Part shown: piece after piece, positions 1 to 7,094 of the stretch
How the letters are laid out: each line of letters starts with the position of its first letter
Position numbering within the stretch: the first letter of the stretch is position 1
Assembly (NCBI RefSeq): GCF_001751245.1
Contig: NZ_LJGU01000104.1
Coordinates: 51,791-109,121, forward strand
Source of the DNA: Streptomyces oceani
GTDB taxonomy: Bacteria; Actinomycetota; Actinomycetes; Streptomycetales; Streptomycetaceae
Direction: 5' to 3'
Length of the DNA: 57,331 bases
Made by a program: the position numbers and the translations under genes
The notes under the pieces: model-generated
Seen by the model: only the letters and a program-made list of their open reading frames with translations
The model's database searches: none
Told to the model about the DNA's origin: nothing

Positions 1-1293
1 GGTGAGCGCGGAGGCCGCACGGCACGCGCGTGCGGCGCGGTTGGCGGCCAGCTGGGGGGCGATCTCCGCGGAGCCGGCGCTCAGCCCGCGGGCCAGCGTG
101 ACCACCTCGGCGGTCTTCTGCCTGGCGAACGCCAGCCAGCGGGCGACCTGCGGATCGACGTCCCGTTCCCGGCTCGCGTCCAGCGGCACGTGCAGCAGTG
201 AGCAGGAGGCGGCGACATCGACCCGGCCGGCCAGCCCGAGCAGGGTGGCCAGGGTGGACAGCGAACGCTCCAGGTCGTTGATCCACACGTTGCGGCCGTC
301 CACGACGCCCGCGACCAACCGCTTCCCGGGGAGGCCGCCGGCCGCGGCCAGCGCGTCCAGGTTGGCGGCGGCGGGTCCGGTGAAGTCCAACGCCAGGCCC
401 TCGACGGGCGCTTGGGCGAGCAGCGGGAGCGCGCCGTCCAGCCGGTCGAAGTAGGTGGCGAGCAGCAGCTTCGGCCGGTCGTGGACGTCGCCGAGCTCCT
501 TGTACGCACGCGCGGCGGCGCTCCGTACGGCCTCGGTCGTGACGGCCTGGGAGCCCGCTGGCTGGGAGGCCCCCGCATGGGAGCTGCCGCTCCTCAGGGT
601 TTCGGACCCCGCGACCTCGCCGTTCCAGTCCCGCACGAGCGCGGGCTCGTCCAGCTGCACCCACGCGGCGCCGGCGGCTCGTAGGTCGGCGAGCACCTCG
701 GCGTAGACGGGGAGCAGCCGGTCCAGCAGGGTGAGCGGCTCGAAGTCCGCGGCCACCCCGGGCGCGGGCTTGGCGAGCAGCAGGAAGGTGATCGGGCCGA
801 CAAGCACGGGGCGGGGCGTGTGGCCCAGGGCGAGGGCCTCGCGGAGTTCGCCGAGTTGCTTGGTGGAGTCCGCCTGGAAGGTGGTGTCCGGGCCGAGTTC
901 GGGGACGAGGTAGTGGTAGTTGGTGTCGAACCACTTGGTCATCTCCAGTGGCGCGGTCCTCTCGCCGCCCCGGGCCATCGCGAAGTAGCCGTCCAGCGGG
1001 TCGGCCGCCACGGCGGCGCGGTGCCGCTCGGGGAGCGCGCCGAGCATCACGCTGGTGTCCAGCACGTGGTCGTAGTACGAGAAGTCGCCCGTCGGCACCT
1101 CGTCGATGCCGGCCTCCGCCAACTCCCGCCAGTTGTCCTGGCGCAGCCGCGCGGCCGTGCCGCGGAGCGCCTCGGCGCTGACCCGGCCCTTCCAGTAGCC
1201 CTCGATGGCCTTCTTCAGCTCCCGGTCGTGGCCCTGCCGTGGGTATCCGTACACGGTGGACCGTGTTGCCGCGGCCGCGGTCTTGCTGGTCAC
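1..1293 (-). CDS. metE: Cobalamin-independent methionine synthase, 5' part (runs off the window)
   Basis: The enzyme transfers the methyl group of 5-methyltetrahydropteroyl-triglutamate to homocysteine in the cytoplasm, the last step of methionine synthesis without B12. The reverse frame is open from a GTG at 1293 to base 1, giving 431 residues of a family usually about 760-780 long, so the zinc-binding catalytic half lies outside. The visible part starts TSKTAAAATRSTVYGYPRQG and continues with typical N-terminal-domain segments such as KWFDTNYHYLVPE and LVGPITFLLLAK. A purine-rich site (GGAGAG) lies just before the GTG. The long leader carries a cobalamin riboswitch, so expression should fall when B12 is plentiful. 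Confidence 0.95.
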   Translation of the reverse strand, partial: MTSKTAAAATRSTVYGYPRQGHDRELKKAIEGYWKGRVSAEALRGTAARLRQDNWRELAEAGIDEVPTGDFSYYDHVLDTSVMLGALPERHRAAVAADPLDGYFAMARGGERTAPLEMTKWFDTNYHYLVPELGPDTTFQADSTKQLGELREALALGHTPRPVLVGPITFLLLAKPAPGVAADFEPLTLLDRLLPVYAEVLADLRAAGAAWVQLDEPALVRDWNGEVAGSETLRSGSSHAGASQPAGSQAVTTEAVRSAAARAYKELGDVHDRPKLLLATYFDRLDGALPLLAQAPVEGLALDFTGPAAANLDALAAAGGLPGKRLVAGVVDGRNVWINDLERSLSTLATLLGLAGRVDVAASCSLLHVPLDASRERDVDPQVARWLAFARQKTAEVVTLARGLSAGSAEIAPQLAANRAARACRAASALT

Positions 1294-1476
1294 GAAACTC
1301 TCCTTCGCGAGTCACGGTACGACCTCGGTGCCGTCGCGTTCCGGCGGTCGTCGCGCGGACGCGTACCACGAAGGAGGGGAAGCAATCCGGAACGGCGCGG
1401 CACTCCGCGTCCGTCCGTCCGCTGACCCGCCCTCGAGGTCACCGAGATCACCGCGTGCGGGCTGCACGCGGGCAGT

Positions 1477-1700
1477 GGCAGGTCTTCGGACTCGCGGACA
1501 TGTCGTGCCGGGCAGGTGCCTGCCGGCAGGACGCCTAGTGGCCGTCGCTTCCCGGCCCGGGTCGGGCCAGTGCACGTGACGGCGGTCGTTTCCGCTCACC
1601 GCTGCGGGGCAGTCCCGGATTCGCACCGGGTTCCCTCTTTCGTCGCGTCCACCCGCGCGGGGTGGGGCGAACCAGCTGCCCCGCCAGATAACCACAACCG
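1477..1700 (-). ncRNA. Cobalamin (B12) riboswitch in the metE leader
   Basis: Read on the reverse strand, the leader shows the hallmarks of the AdoCbl riboswitch: GAATCCGGGACTGCCCCGCA, then GCGGTGAGCGGAAACGACCG, ending in the B12 box variant AGTCCGAAGACCTGCC at 1477-1492. It sits about 180 bases before the metE start, in the correct orientation. In actinomycetes such elements switch off metE when B12 is available and MetH can work. The 5' boundary is approximate because the outer helix was not folded. Confidence 0.93.
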
Positions 1701-2115
1701 GTCCGGGTGGTGAAGACGGCGGGCTCGGGGACGTGGGCCCCTCGACGGCGGTGGGGGCGGTCGCACGACGACGATCACGATCACAAACCCTCCTCGGGCG
1801 GGTTGTTTTGGTGACGTTTCCCACGTCCCCTGGGCTCAACATGCGACACTTCGGAGTCGGTTCAGTACGCTGTGCTGTGGCCGGTGGCGGTCCGTAGGGT
1901 GCTGCCGCGTCGGCTTATCCGCGGGGCAAGTACCGCTGGTAAGTGCTGTTCAGGGGCGGATTGAGGCACTTCGTGCGGCCTGCCGCCCGTCGACGGAGGC
2001 GACTCCACGGCGCCGCTGTCGGCGACCGAGAGTGACCGTTTCGTTGTGTGTTCATGCCGCTTTCGGCTGAACGCGGTGGGTGAGATTGTCGGTCCTCTCC
2101 CGTAACCTTGACGGC
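1701..2115. other. Intergenic stretch between the metE riboswitch and a small gene
   Basis: No convincing coding frame or known RNA was seen here. It should hold the metE promoter (reverse strand) and the promoter of the small gene starting at 2116. TAACCT at 2103-2108 sits seven bases before that start and is a good -10 box for a leaderless message. Confidence 0.5.
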
Positions 2116-2313
2116 ATGTCCTCTACTTCTTCACCATCGCAGGCGCCGTCCACGTCGACGCCGTCGCGGTTGGCGCTCGAGGAAGCCAACGCCGCGATAC
2201 GCGAGTTCGTGGCGGGCCGGCATGCTTGGACACCGGCGGACCTCGAGGAGCTGGCGCGGCTTCGCCGGGTGTGGATGGAGGCCGCTCGACTGCCGGTCGA
2301 GGAAGCCGCCTGA
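2116..2313 (+). CDS. Small conserved hypothetical protein (65 aa)
   Basis: Function unknown. The product begins MSSTSSPSQAPSTSTPSRLA, a Ser/Thr/Pro-rich head, followed by a helical segment with the pattern LEEANAAIREFVAGR and DLEELARLRRVWMEA. It has no signal peptide or membrane segment, so it is probably cytosolic. The ATG at 2116 is preferred over an upstream start because TAACCT lies seven bases before it, which suggests a leaderless transcript. Such short helical proteins are common in Streptomyces next to housekeeping genes. Confidence 0.65.
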   Translation: MSSTSSPSQAPSTSTPSRLALEEANAAIREFVAGRHAWTPADLEELARLRRVWMEAARLPVEEAA

Positions 2314-2349
2314 CCGTGGGTGCCGCGCCGCGGCCGCGGATCGGGGATC

Positions 2350-3525
2350 CTAAGCAGCTTCGGGGCCCCAGGCGGCCCCGCTTCGGCGGGCCGCCTTCCG
2401 GCCGAGCCGACCGGTCCGTACGAGCGTCGCCAGGCTGTCGAGGATGACCCGGCTGCTCAGCAGCGCGGTCTGCTCCGCCCAGTCGTAGGGCGGGGAACAC
2501 TCCACGATCTCCACGCCAGCCAGGCCCGCTTCGGCCACCTTGCGAACGAGCTTGAGAGCCTCACGAGGCAGCAGGCCGCCAGGCTCGGGCCAGCCGGTGC
2601 CCGGCACGAAGCCGGCGTCCACCACGTCGATGTCGAAGGAGAGGTAGACCGCCTTCGCGTCCTTCCACGCGGTCTCCAGCGCGATCTCCGCGACCTTCTC
2701 GACGCCGACGCGCTCGACGTCGGAAACCGTGATGATGGTGGTTCCGCGCTCCCGGGAGACCCGCACCCCCGCACGTGGCGCCTGCCAGCCTCCGATACCG
2801 ATCTGCACGAGATTGGTGGCCGGGGCGTTCGAGATGTTGTTGGCGTGGAACCACGGGCAGGTGTGCATCCGTTCGTCCAGGTCCGACTCCTGGGTGTCGA
2901 CATGGCGGTCGAAGTGGATGATCCCGATGTTGCCGTCGACATGGGGTGCCATTCCGCGGATCGTCGGATAGCCGATGGAGTGGTCCCCGCCGATGACCAC
3001 CGGCGTCACGCCGTTGCTCACCACATGCGCCATGGCCTGGCTGATCTGGTCGAAGGACTTCTCCAGGTTGCCGGGGATGGTGAACACGTCCCCGATGTCC
3101 ACCATGTTGAGCTGCTCGCGCAGGTCGACACCGAGTTCGTAGCAGTACGTACCGAAGAGGTTCGTGGACCTGCGGATGCCCTGCGGGCCGAACCGTGTCC
3201 CCGGCCGGTAGGTGGCTCCGGCATCCAGCGGGACCCCGAAGACCGCCACCTCGGCGTCTCCGACCTCGCGCACGTCCTCGACGAACGGACACTTCAGGAA
3301 GGTCCCGCGTTCACCGGCGAAGTGGGGCAGCTCGCCGCGGGAGAACGTCGGGATCGTGCGGTCCGTGATCGTCGGTGCGCCCCGCAGGCCGTGCTCCAGG
3401 CAACGCTCGGTCTCCTGTTGGTGCCGGAAGCCGGGCAACTCGGCCTCCGCACGCTGGGCCCAGGCGCCTTCGTACGGCTCGCCTTCGTTCGGTTCGCCTT
3501 CGTGTGCGGATTCGTATGCGGGCAC
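2350..3525 (-). CDS. Arginase-fold ureohydrolase (agmatinase family, possibly guanidine hydrolase)
   Basis: This 391-residue protein of the arginase/agmatinase fold should hydrolyse a guanidino compound to urea using two metal ions. Metal-ligand motifs are clear: GGDHSIGYP, HFDRHVDTQESDLDERMHT and SFDIDVVDAGFVPGTGWPEP. The second motif reads D-R-H instead of the usual D-A-H of agmatinases. Together with TCPWFHANN and GTGWPEPGGLLPREAL it resembles my recollection of the nickel-dependent guanidine hydrolase group rather than SpeB. The GTG at 3525 is chosen because GAGGGAGG lies six bases before it. The N-terminus has a short EGEP repeat. Formamidase and fmdB lie upstream on the same strand, which suggests a nitrogen-release role. 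Substrate is inferred. Confidence 0.85.
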   Translation of the reverse strand: MPAYESAHEGEPNEGEPYEGAWAQRAEAELPGFRHQQETERCLEHGLRGAPTITDRTIPTFSRGELPHFAGERGTFLKCPFVEDVREVGDAEVAVFGVPLDAGATYRPGTRFGPQGIRRSTNLFGTYCYELGVDLREQLNMVDIGDVFTIPGNLEKSFDQISQAMAHVVSNGVTPVVIGGDHSIGYPTIRGMAPHVDGNIGIIHFDRHVDTQESDLDERMHTCPWFHANNISNAPATNLVQIGIGGWQAPRAGVRVSRERGTTIITVSDVERVGVEKVAEIALETAWKDAKAVYLSFDIDVVDAGFVPGTGWPEPGGLLPREALKLVRKVAEAGLAGVEIVECSPPYDWAEQTALLSSRVILDSLATLVRTGRLGRKAARRSGAAWGPEAA

Positions 3526-3773
3526 GACCAGCCTCCCTCGCGCTCCGAGGCAAGCGCGGGACGCGCCCGTGGGAGGCCGACCCACGTCGGTTGCGGGCAG
3601 TCGGTCTCAGACCGCCTCTCCTCGATCGTCGCTCAGCCGTCCGGGTGACGCATCCGGAGCGACGTTCACCGGCGGGGGCGATGGGTGCGGTGGTGTGCGG
3701 CGGGGGACGCGGGGGACGAGTGACACGGGCCGTTGGCGGAACAGTCCGGAGCGGGCCGTTCCGCCGAGCACGC

Positions 3774-5015
3774 TTATGTGGTCGCGCAACGACCGCGGTC
3801 AACGGCCCGCGGGCCGGAGGCGGAAGGCCGTACGTCGAAGTCGAAGATGGCGGTGGGCAGATAGAGGGTCGCGCACGCGTTCGGAATGTCCACGACTCCG
3901 CTGAAGCGACCCTCGACCGGGGCGGCGCCGAGCAGCAGGTACGCCTGTTCCGGCGAGTACCCGAACTTCGTCAGGTAGTCGATCGCGTTGAGGCAGGCAC
4001 GCTTATAGGCCAACTGGGAGTCCAGGTAGCGCTGGTCTCCCTTTTCGTCGACGGAGATCCCGACGAACGTGAGGAATTCGCTGTAACGCGGCTCGACGTT
4101 TCCCGGGATGAAGACCGGGTTGTCCTGGACAGCGAATTTCTCCATCCCGCCCTTGATGAGATCGACCCGCAGATCGATGTACCCGCCCATCTCGATCGCG
4201 CCACAGAACGTGATCTCGCCGTCGCCCTGACTGAAGTGCAGGTCACCGACGGAGAGTTTGCCGCCCTCCACGAAGACGGGCAGGAAGACCCGCGACCCGC
4301 GCGAGAGGTTCTTGATGTCCTGGTTACCGCCGTTCTCCCGAGGCGGCGCCGTCCGTGCGCCCGTACGGGCCGCCGCACGGGCCTCCGCCTCCGGGAGCCC
4401 GCCCATGAGCGCGTTGTGCTCCTCCGGCGGAAGCGCCAGCGGTGGCACCGCCTCCGGATCCGTGGCGATGAGCTGAGCCTCCCGCGTGTTCCACCGCTCG
4501 AGAAGAGCGTGCGAGGGAGCCGTTCCGATGAGCCCGGGGTGGGTGATTCCGGTGAACCGGACGCCGGGCAGATGCCGGGAGGTGGCCATCTGGCCGTGGA
4601 AATCCCACACGGCCTTGTAGGCGTCCGGGAAGTGGTCGGTGAGGAAACCACCGCCGTTCTCCCGGGCGAAGATTCCGGTGTATCCCCACCCCTGCCCGGC
4701 TGCCGGCCCCTGCTCCTGGGGTGTGGGCCCCAACTCGAGAATGTCGACCACCAGCAGGTCACCGGGCGCCGCGCCCTCCACGGACACCGGGCCGCTGAGC
4801 GGATGGACCATGGAGATATCGACATCGCGGACATCCTGCGCGGAGTCGTTGTTGCCGATCGTGCCGTCGAACCACTCCCGGCATTCCAGCCTGAACTCCG
4901 TCCCGGGGCGCACCGTGGCCACCGGAGGAATATCAGGGTGCCAACGGTTGTGGCAGTTCACTTCCTGCGCGTAGAAGGACTTCGACTGGTCGATTTCGAA
5001 GAGTACTTCGGGCAT
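3774..5015 (-). CDS. fmdA: Formamidase
   Basis: This protein of the FmdA/AmdA acetamidase-formamidase family (413 aa) hydrolyses formamide, and perhaps other short amides, to the acid and ammonia in the cytoplasm. It starts MPEVLFEIDQSKSFYAQEVN and contains family blocks NCHNRWHPDIPPVATVRPG, HPLSGPVSVEGAAPGDLLVV, HLPGVRFTGITHPGLIGTAP and VGDLHFSQGDGEITFCGAIE. ATG 5015 has a strong GGGAGGGAG site. The fmdB-like gene ends 27 bases upstream, so the two are probably one operon. The ureohydrolase follows after 248 bases and may have its own promoter. Confidence 0.93.
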   Translation of the reverse strand: MPEVLFEIDQSKSFYAQEVNCHNRWHPDIPPVATVRPGTEFRLECREWFDGTIGNNDSAQDVRDVDISMVHPLSGPVSVEGAAPGDLLVVDILELGPTPQEQGPAAGQGWGYTGIFARENGGGFLTDHFPDAYKAVWDFHGQMATSRHLPGVRFTGITHPGLIGTAPSHALLERWNTREAQLIATDPEAVPPLALPPEEHNALMGGLPEAEARAAARTGARTAPPRENGGNQDIKNLSRGSRVFLPVFVEGGKLSVGDLHFSQGDGEITFCGAIEMGGYIDLRVDLIKGGMEKFAVQDNPVFIPGNVEPRYSEFLTFVGISVDEKGDQRYLDSQLAYKRACLNAIDYLTKFGYSPEQAYLLLGAAPVEGRFSGVVDIPNACATLYLPTAIFDFDVRPSASGPRAVDRGRCATT

Positions 5016-5042
5016 GACATCTCCCTCCCGCCGCAACGGGTT

Positions 5043-5327
5043 TCAGGGCCTGGGCAGTTTGGCATGCAGGGGATGGGCCGGACGACTTCTCCCACGAAGC
5101 GGGTCCGGGGGAGGAGCGTGCACCACCGCGGGCTCGTGCGCGCTCCTGCGGTCAGTGTCCATCGCGGCGGCCACCGGTCCGCTTCCCGAGATCAGGACAC
5201 CGGTGGAGAACAGTCGACGAGCGGAGCCGAGACACCGCGGGCAGGTACGCTCCGGTTCCGCGTTTCCCACCGGGCATTCGACCTCGTACACGCCACAATT
5301 ACCGCAGCGATAGTCGTAGCGTGCCAC
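5043..5327 (-). CDS. fmdB: FmdB-family zinc-ribbon protein
   Basis: A 94-residue protein with an N-terminal zinc ribbon: Y-x-C-x-x-C near the start (YDYRCGNCGVYE) and a second pair in TCPRCLGSARRLFS, as in the FmdB regulator found with formamidase in Methylophilus. The tail is Pro/His/Arg-rich and of low complexity. GTG 5327 follows GGAGG by five bases. It lies directly upstream of fmdA, and this context supports a role in formamidase expression or maturation; the actual mechanism of FmdB proteins is not established. A second family member is encoded at 22102-22524. Confidence 0.85.
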   Translation of the reverse strand: MARYDYRCGNCGVYEVECPVGNAEPERTCPRCLGSARRLFSTGVLISGSGPVAAAMDTDRRSAHEPAVVHAPPPDPLRGRSRPAHPLHAKLPRP

Positions 5328-5455
5328 ACCCACCTCCGCTACACCTGAAGTGGGAAAGCGACCCACGCGGAATTCCGAACGGAGCTGACGCTAACTCACT
5401 GGGATACGTCATTCGGGGATATGAGTTCCATTCAGCGTGGTGGGGCGGTCCTGAG

Positions 5456-5890
5456 TCAGACGAGTCGTACGCCGTCGTGGGCGCGGATGGCGGGCGGGGA
5501 GGTCGTGTCGAGGGCGTCCAGGACGCGGATCGCGTACGCCTCGTCGGCGAGTTCGGACACCTCTTCGCGGGTGGCCCAGCGCAGTGCGTACGTCTCGGCG
5601 CCGGTCGTCGGGGTACCGCCCGCCGCTTCGCAGCGGAAGACGAGCGAGACGATCAGGCCGGTCATGTTCTTGTAGACGCCGGTGAGCGTGGCGGGCTGTG
5701 CGATCTTGAGTCCGGTCTCCTCGAGTACTTCGCGCTCAAGCGCCTCGGGCACGGTCTCCCCGGCTTCGAGGACGCCGCCCGGCGGCTCCCACTGTCTGTT
5801 GTCCCGGCGCTGTATCAGCAGAGCGCGACCCTGGTCGTCGATGATGACTCCGGCGACGCTCACGGAGTGCGGGCGCTCCGTAGTGCTCAC
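5456..5890 (-). CDS. NUDIX hydrolase
   Basis: A 144-residue hydrolase of nucleoside-diphosphate-linked compounds. The Nudix box is complete: GGVLEAGETVPEALEREVLEE continues into TGL, matching GX5EX7REUXEEXGU. The segment DQGRALLIQRRDNRQWEPPG before it is also typical. The exact substrate cannot be read from sequence. The GTG at 5890 is preceded by GGAG at suitable distance, so the longer upstream reading of this frame, which runs into the tRNA, is rejected. It is probably transcribed alone. Confidence 0.9.
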   Translation of the reverse strand: MSTTERPHSVSVAGVIIDDQGRALLIQRRDNRQWEPPGGVLEAGETVPEALEREVLEETGLKIAQPATLTGVYKNMTGLIVSLVFRCEAAGGTPTTGAETYALRWATREEVSELADEAYAIRVLDALDTTSPPAIRAHDGVRLV

Positions 5891-6166
5891 GTTCCTCGGT
5901 CTCCTTCGCTGACCAGCCCGCACCGCCAAGCAGCGGCCGCGGAGGTCCGCGACGCGGTCAGGCCGCGGACTCGTACCTCCTGGCCCACCAACTCTCCGCG
6001 GACTGCTGGGTCTTGTGGTGGGCCCGGGCCCGCGTGATCCGTACGCGGCGCTCTCGCGTGACCGTGGCCAGCTTCCCGGCTGGCCCAGCAGGAAGGCCCG
6101 GGCCCCGGAATACCTCCCCGGTGGCCTGGGCCTTCCGCGCGTTCTGCCCGTGTGGGTTGGACAGAG

Positions 6167-6239
6167 TGCCCCCGGCAGGAATCGAACCTGCGACACCCGC
6201 TTTAGGAGAGCGGTGCTCTATCCCCTGAGCTACGGAGGC
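6167..6239 (-). tRNA. tRNA-Arg (anticodon CCT)
   Basis: The reverse strand folds as a full cloverleaf of 73 bases. The acceptor pair is GCCTCCG with CGGGGGC plus discriminator A, the D-arm contains AGCTCAGGGGATAGAGC, the anticodon loop is CTCCTAA with anticodon CCT for AGG codons, and the T-loop is GTTCGAATC. No CCA is encoded. AGG is a rare codon in Streptomyces, so this is a minor isoacceptor. Confidence 0.96.
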
Positions 6240-6471
6240 CGGGTGGCGGCTGGGTAAGCCGCCGGGAACAGCGTACCGGGTCGAACCTGGGAGCGGGGAA
6301 CGGCCTGCGAGCCTGGTGCGGGACGAAACATGGGATTCGGCGCGCCCGTGACGTTCTGCCGGTAGGCGGAACGATTTACCGACTTCCTTGCCCGTGTGCC
6401 CGTAACGTCTCGGCCGCCCACGAGTTGACTTCCCCGAGCCGCGTGTCCAGCCAGGGAACAGGAGACAGCTG

Positions 6472-6699
6472 ATGCATCGCAGTACCAGGAGGCCGCGGGG
6501 AGCAGGTCTGCGGAGGTCGGTCGTCGTGATCGGGCTAGCCGGGGTGCTCGCAGCTCCGGCGGCTGCTGCCCACGCCGACGAGACGAACCGGAACGCACAC
6601 AACGGGGCGCGGGTCGGGCTGGTCAACGCGGGCCAGGTCGACGATCCAATGGAGGACGTGGCGGAGCACCTGTCGTTGAGCCACACGGTGAACGACTGA
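6472..6699 (+). CDS. Small secreted hypothetical protein
   Basis: A 75-residue protein with a clear Sec signal peptide: a basic start (MHRSTRRPRGAGLRRS), the hydrophobic core VVVIGLAGVLAAPAAAA and a cleavage site near AHA-DE. The mature part is only about 40 residues, has no cysteine, and ends DVAEHLSLSHTVND. GGAGAC lies seven bases before the ATG. The function is unknown; extracellular or envelope location is inferred. A hairpin terminator follows at 6714-6744. Confidence 0.7.
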   Translation: MHRSTRRPRGAGLRRSVVVIGLAGVLAAPAAAAHADETNRNAHNGARVGLVNAGQVDDPMEDVAEHLSLSHTVND

Positions 6700-6713
6700 C
6701 AGCTCCTCGCCGG

Positions 6714-6744
6714 ACCCTCGGCCGGTCCGACGCCGTCCGAGGGT
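6714..6744 (+). terminator. Hairpin terminator after the small secreted protein gene
   Basis: Inverted repeat ACCCTCGG (6714-6721) and CCGAGGGT (6737-6744) begins 15 bases after the stop of the gene at 6472-6699. There is no T-run, as is usual in Streptomyces. Confidence 0.55.
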
Positions 6745-6782
6745 GCGGCGTAGCGGGTACGGGCCTCGTCAGTGGGTGCCAC

Positions 6783-6968
6783 TCACCGGAAGGTGTCGCC
6801 CATCGAAGCGCCACAGCGTGCGCACACCGTGGGTGGCGCGGCCTCCGCCAGTCGGCCGCACTCCGGGCAGACTCGGTCCAGCCAGCAGGCGCTCTCCCCG
6901 CCCTCCGACTCGGTGGGAGCGGCGGGCTTCGCGGCTTCCGTGCCCCGCCCGGTGTCTCGTCCCGTCAT
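6783..6968 (-). CDS. Small zinc-ribbon-like hypothetical protein (61 aa)
   Basis: The product starts MTGRDTGRGTEAAKPAAP and has two CxxC pairs, CPEC and CARC, separated by about 14 residues, so it probably binds one zinc ion. No enzymatic domain is visible. GATACT lies six bases before the ATG and no ribosome-binding site is seen, which fits a leaderless transcript. It lies downstream of the GH3 gene on the same strand with a 126-base gap. The role is unknown. Confidence 0.6.
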   Translation of the reverse strand: MTGRDTGRGTEAAKPAAPTESEGGESACWLDRVCPECGRLAEAAPPTVCARCGASMGDTFR

Positions 6969-7094
6969 GCGCCCAGTATCCCGCGCCAGCGCGCCGTACG
7001 GCAGGTGCGGGGGCGAGGGATACGGGAGCGCGTGCGGGGGCACGGGAATCCAGGCCCCCGTACCCCCACACGTGCGCGGCGTTCCGGTCGCGGC

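Noticed and set aside
5328..5460. Possible guanidine (ykkC-type) riboswitch upstream of the fmdB-fmdA-ureohydrolase group
   Set aside because: No ACGR-type conserved motifs or typical hairpins were seen on the reverse strand before the fmdB start.
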